From Gari tellinella (lineage: Eukaryota; Mollusca; Bivalvia; Cardiida; Psammobiidae): 64,000 bases of DNA. The position numbers and the translations under genes were made by a program. Positions 62,978 to 64,000 of the stretch are shown piece by piece (the stretch's first letter is position 1; each line of letters begins with the position of its first letter). The notes below the pieces were generated by a model, which made no database searches, was not told the DNA's origin, and worked only from the letters and a program-made list of their open reading frames with translations. The stretch covers positions 40,116,623 through 40,180,622 of the forward strand of contig OV277861.1 of the NCBI GenBank assembly GCA_922989275.2, read 5' to 3'.

Positions 62978-63395
62978 AACCCCTTACTCCATAACTACAC
63001 TTCTATATGCGCTCAACTTATTCTTCCTATAAAGAAAGTACAGTAAAACCTCTCTATTATGACCACTAAAAAGTAGGCGAATTGATTGTTTATAAGACAG
63101 GTTACAGTGTAAAGCAAGGTGACAGTAAAACAGAAAGCTCCTGTAGGAGCTTTCTGTTTTACTGTCATCTTGCTTTATGCAGTCGCCTGTATTAAAGCCT
63201 TAGTATTTATAACAAGTCAGCGGTCATAATATAGAGGTTGTACTGTAGTTGTAAATGTATTTTATACAGTAATGAATATGAAACATAAGAAATATTTTCT
63301 ATATCCTACCAGGATGGGCGTAAAGCCGCTTTTCTTTAAACATGCTTTAAGTGATCACTTGTCTTCAAAACTAGATACAGTCTTATAGCCATTTG
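62978..63395. mobile_element. MITE-C interrupted by MITE-F
   Basis: TTAACCCCTTACTCCATAAC...CTATAAAGAAAGTA | MITE-F | TAGTTGTAAATG...TATTTTCTATATCCTACCAG, then CATGCTTTAAGTGATCAC and AAACTAGATACAGTCTTATAG. Confidence 0.75.
63039..63247. mobile_element. MITE-F, complete, nested in MITE-C
   Basis: TACAGTAAAACCTCTCTATT...AATATAGAGGTTGTACTGTA. Core-2 variant: TAAAGCAAGGTGACAGTAAA with perfect mirror, centre GAGCTCC...GGAGC-like. Removing it plus one TA restores GAAAGTAGTTG of MITE-C. Confidence 0.92.
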
Positions 63396-63454
63396 ATCGC
63401 TATAGTCGTTCTCATTCGATTTTGCGAACAGCTTGGGCTAAAACCAAAAGCCGA

Positions 63455-63765
63455 GTAACTATCTAACCCATTATCCCATAGCTTGTTTGCAGTTTTGAAG
63501 ACAGGGAACCACTTAAAGCATGTCGAAAGAAAACCAGAATGCACCTTGCTTACACGTCTTATCAGGTTCCAAACCGCTTGCTACTCCGGTATTTAAAAAC
63601 AAATGATGAGCAATGTCAACGAATAGTAATTTTACAGGTTTTCTTGCGTTACAAATATTTACTTATTTAGTTTAGATTAACACATTCTTCATTTTCTCTT
63701 TTAAATTGGAATCGTTAAACCAGTCTACCATATCAGCAACTTTGTCAACCTTATTGCTTTATTTT
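63455..63765. repeat. MITE-C left half and debris
   Basis: TCTAACCCATTATCCCATAGC, AGTTTTGAAGACAGGGAACC, GCATGTCGAAAGAAAACCAG; the rest (63545-63765) is unassigned. Confidence 0.5.
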
Positions 63766-64000
63766 AAAGCTGTTTTAAGTGGTCAGCTATCTTCCATACT
63801 AGAAACAAGCTTTGAGGTAACGAGATAAACTGGAAACCCGTCTAAAACGGAAATTTATGTTGTCCCCACACATGTCCGGTTTTCAGGGGTTTCACAATAC
63901 CCTGAATTAGAATAAATCCGATGCGTAAAAAGGCGTGCTTACGGTGTAATGGGTTAAAATAAAAAGGGTTTTAAACGGTAGCAACGTTTTTGTCCGGTTG
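63766..64000. mobile_element. Rearranged MITE-H/MITE-C composite pieces
   Basis: 63766-63895: GCTGTTTTAAGTGGTCAGC, GAGATAAACTGGAAACCCG and ATGTCCGGTTTTCAGGGGTT match the right half of the composite at 53622-54005. 63899-64000, on the minus strand, matches its left half. The last piece runs off the window. Confidence 0.7.

Noticed and set aside
360..63247. Core hairpins as rho-independent terminators or a CRISPR-like array
   Set aside because: The sequence is eukaryotic, the hairpins are parts of MITEs with TSDs, spacing is irregular and there are no unique spacers.

Overview
This is a eukaryotic, AT-rich, gene-poor and extremely repeat-dense window. I infer a bivalve mollusc; a dreissenid is a guess. 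The reasons are a small mitochondria-eating-protein (MIEAP) type gene (a family I recall as expanded in bivalves), a CR1/L2-like LINE with a 2A peptide, AGCTCACC-type repeats with 160-bp arrays, tRNA-derived SINEs, and frequent ACATGTA words. No prokaryotic operon, CRISPR array, rRNA gene or clearly functional tRNA was seen.

Genes. Three things look coding. (1) An intact CR1/L2-like LINE ORF, 34401-37748 (+), has APE endonuclease, reverse transcriptase, a C-terminal CCHC knuckle and a 2A motif before the endonuclease. (2) A three-exon gene, 49494-53615 (+), has clean phase-0 introns and a product resembling the C-terminal domain of MIEAP. (3) A phase 1-1 exon on the minus strand, 62817-62939, encodes a six-cysteine ShKT-type module. 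A weaker exon candidate lies at 61151-61306. Nearly all other short ORFs are by-products of palindromic repeats or microsatellites.

Repeats. The labels are mine, and the window is mostly nested MITEs. TA-flanked families with CAGT termini (Tc1/mariner/pogo type): MITE-A (TACAGTGGAGAA, about 250 bp), MITE-B (TACAGTGCTCCCTC, about 350-370 bp), MITE-F (TACAGTAAAACCTCTC, about 210 bp), MITE-G (TACAGTCGAA, about 200 bp) and MITE-H (TACAGTGGAACCCCTC). TTAA-flanked families (piggyBac-like): MITE-C (TTAACCCTTTACC, about 250 bp), MITE-D with sub-form D2 (TTAACCCTTTCAC or similar, about 240 bp), MITE-E with sub-form E2 (TTAACTC.../...GGGTTAA, about 250 bp), and element O (TTAAGGTGGTTCG, 1.04 kb). Other elements: I (TIR GAGRCTCGCAACC, carries a tRNA-like segment), J (5,004 bp, perfect 39-bp TIR, 6-bp TSD), K (TTA TSD), L (CCGG TSD), M, N, P and Q.

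The main observation is modularity. A, B, D and E share one central perfect-hairpin design (core-1: CAAACAGT ... TGATCAGA ... mirror image). C and F share another (core-2: TTAAAGCAGG ... AAAGTAAA ... mirror image). Each design occurs in both the TA and the TTAA class, and family-specific substitutions occur symmetrically in both hairpin arms. The window also preserves nested insertions with intact TSDs, a MITE inserted into the centre of a same-family hairpin, a nested composite present more than once, a filled/empty site pair, and MITE arms apparently turned into tandem repeats.

Layout: 1-12.9 kb, MITE field with a 163-bp minisatellite at 4.9-5.5 kb; 12.9-17.9 kb, element J; 18.4-19.4 kb, element O; 20-34 kb, MITE field; 34.2-37.9 kb, LINE; 38-49 kb, MITE field; 49.5-53.6 kb, MIEAP-like gene with MITE-filled introns; 53.6-61 kb, nested MITEs; 61.3-62.8 kb, GA-rich microsatellites; 62.8-62.9 kb, ShKT exon; 63-64 kb, MITE-C/F/H pieces. 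Nothing here could be aligned or searched, so boundaries of decayed copies are approximate.
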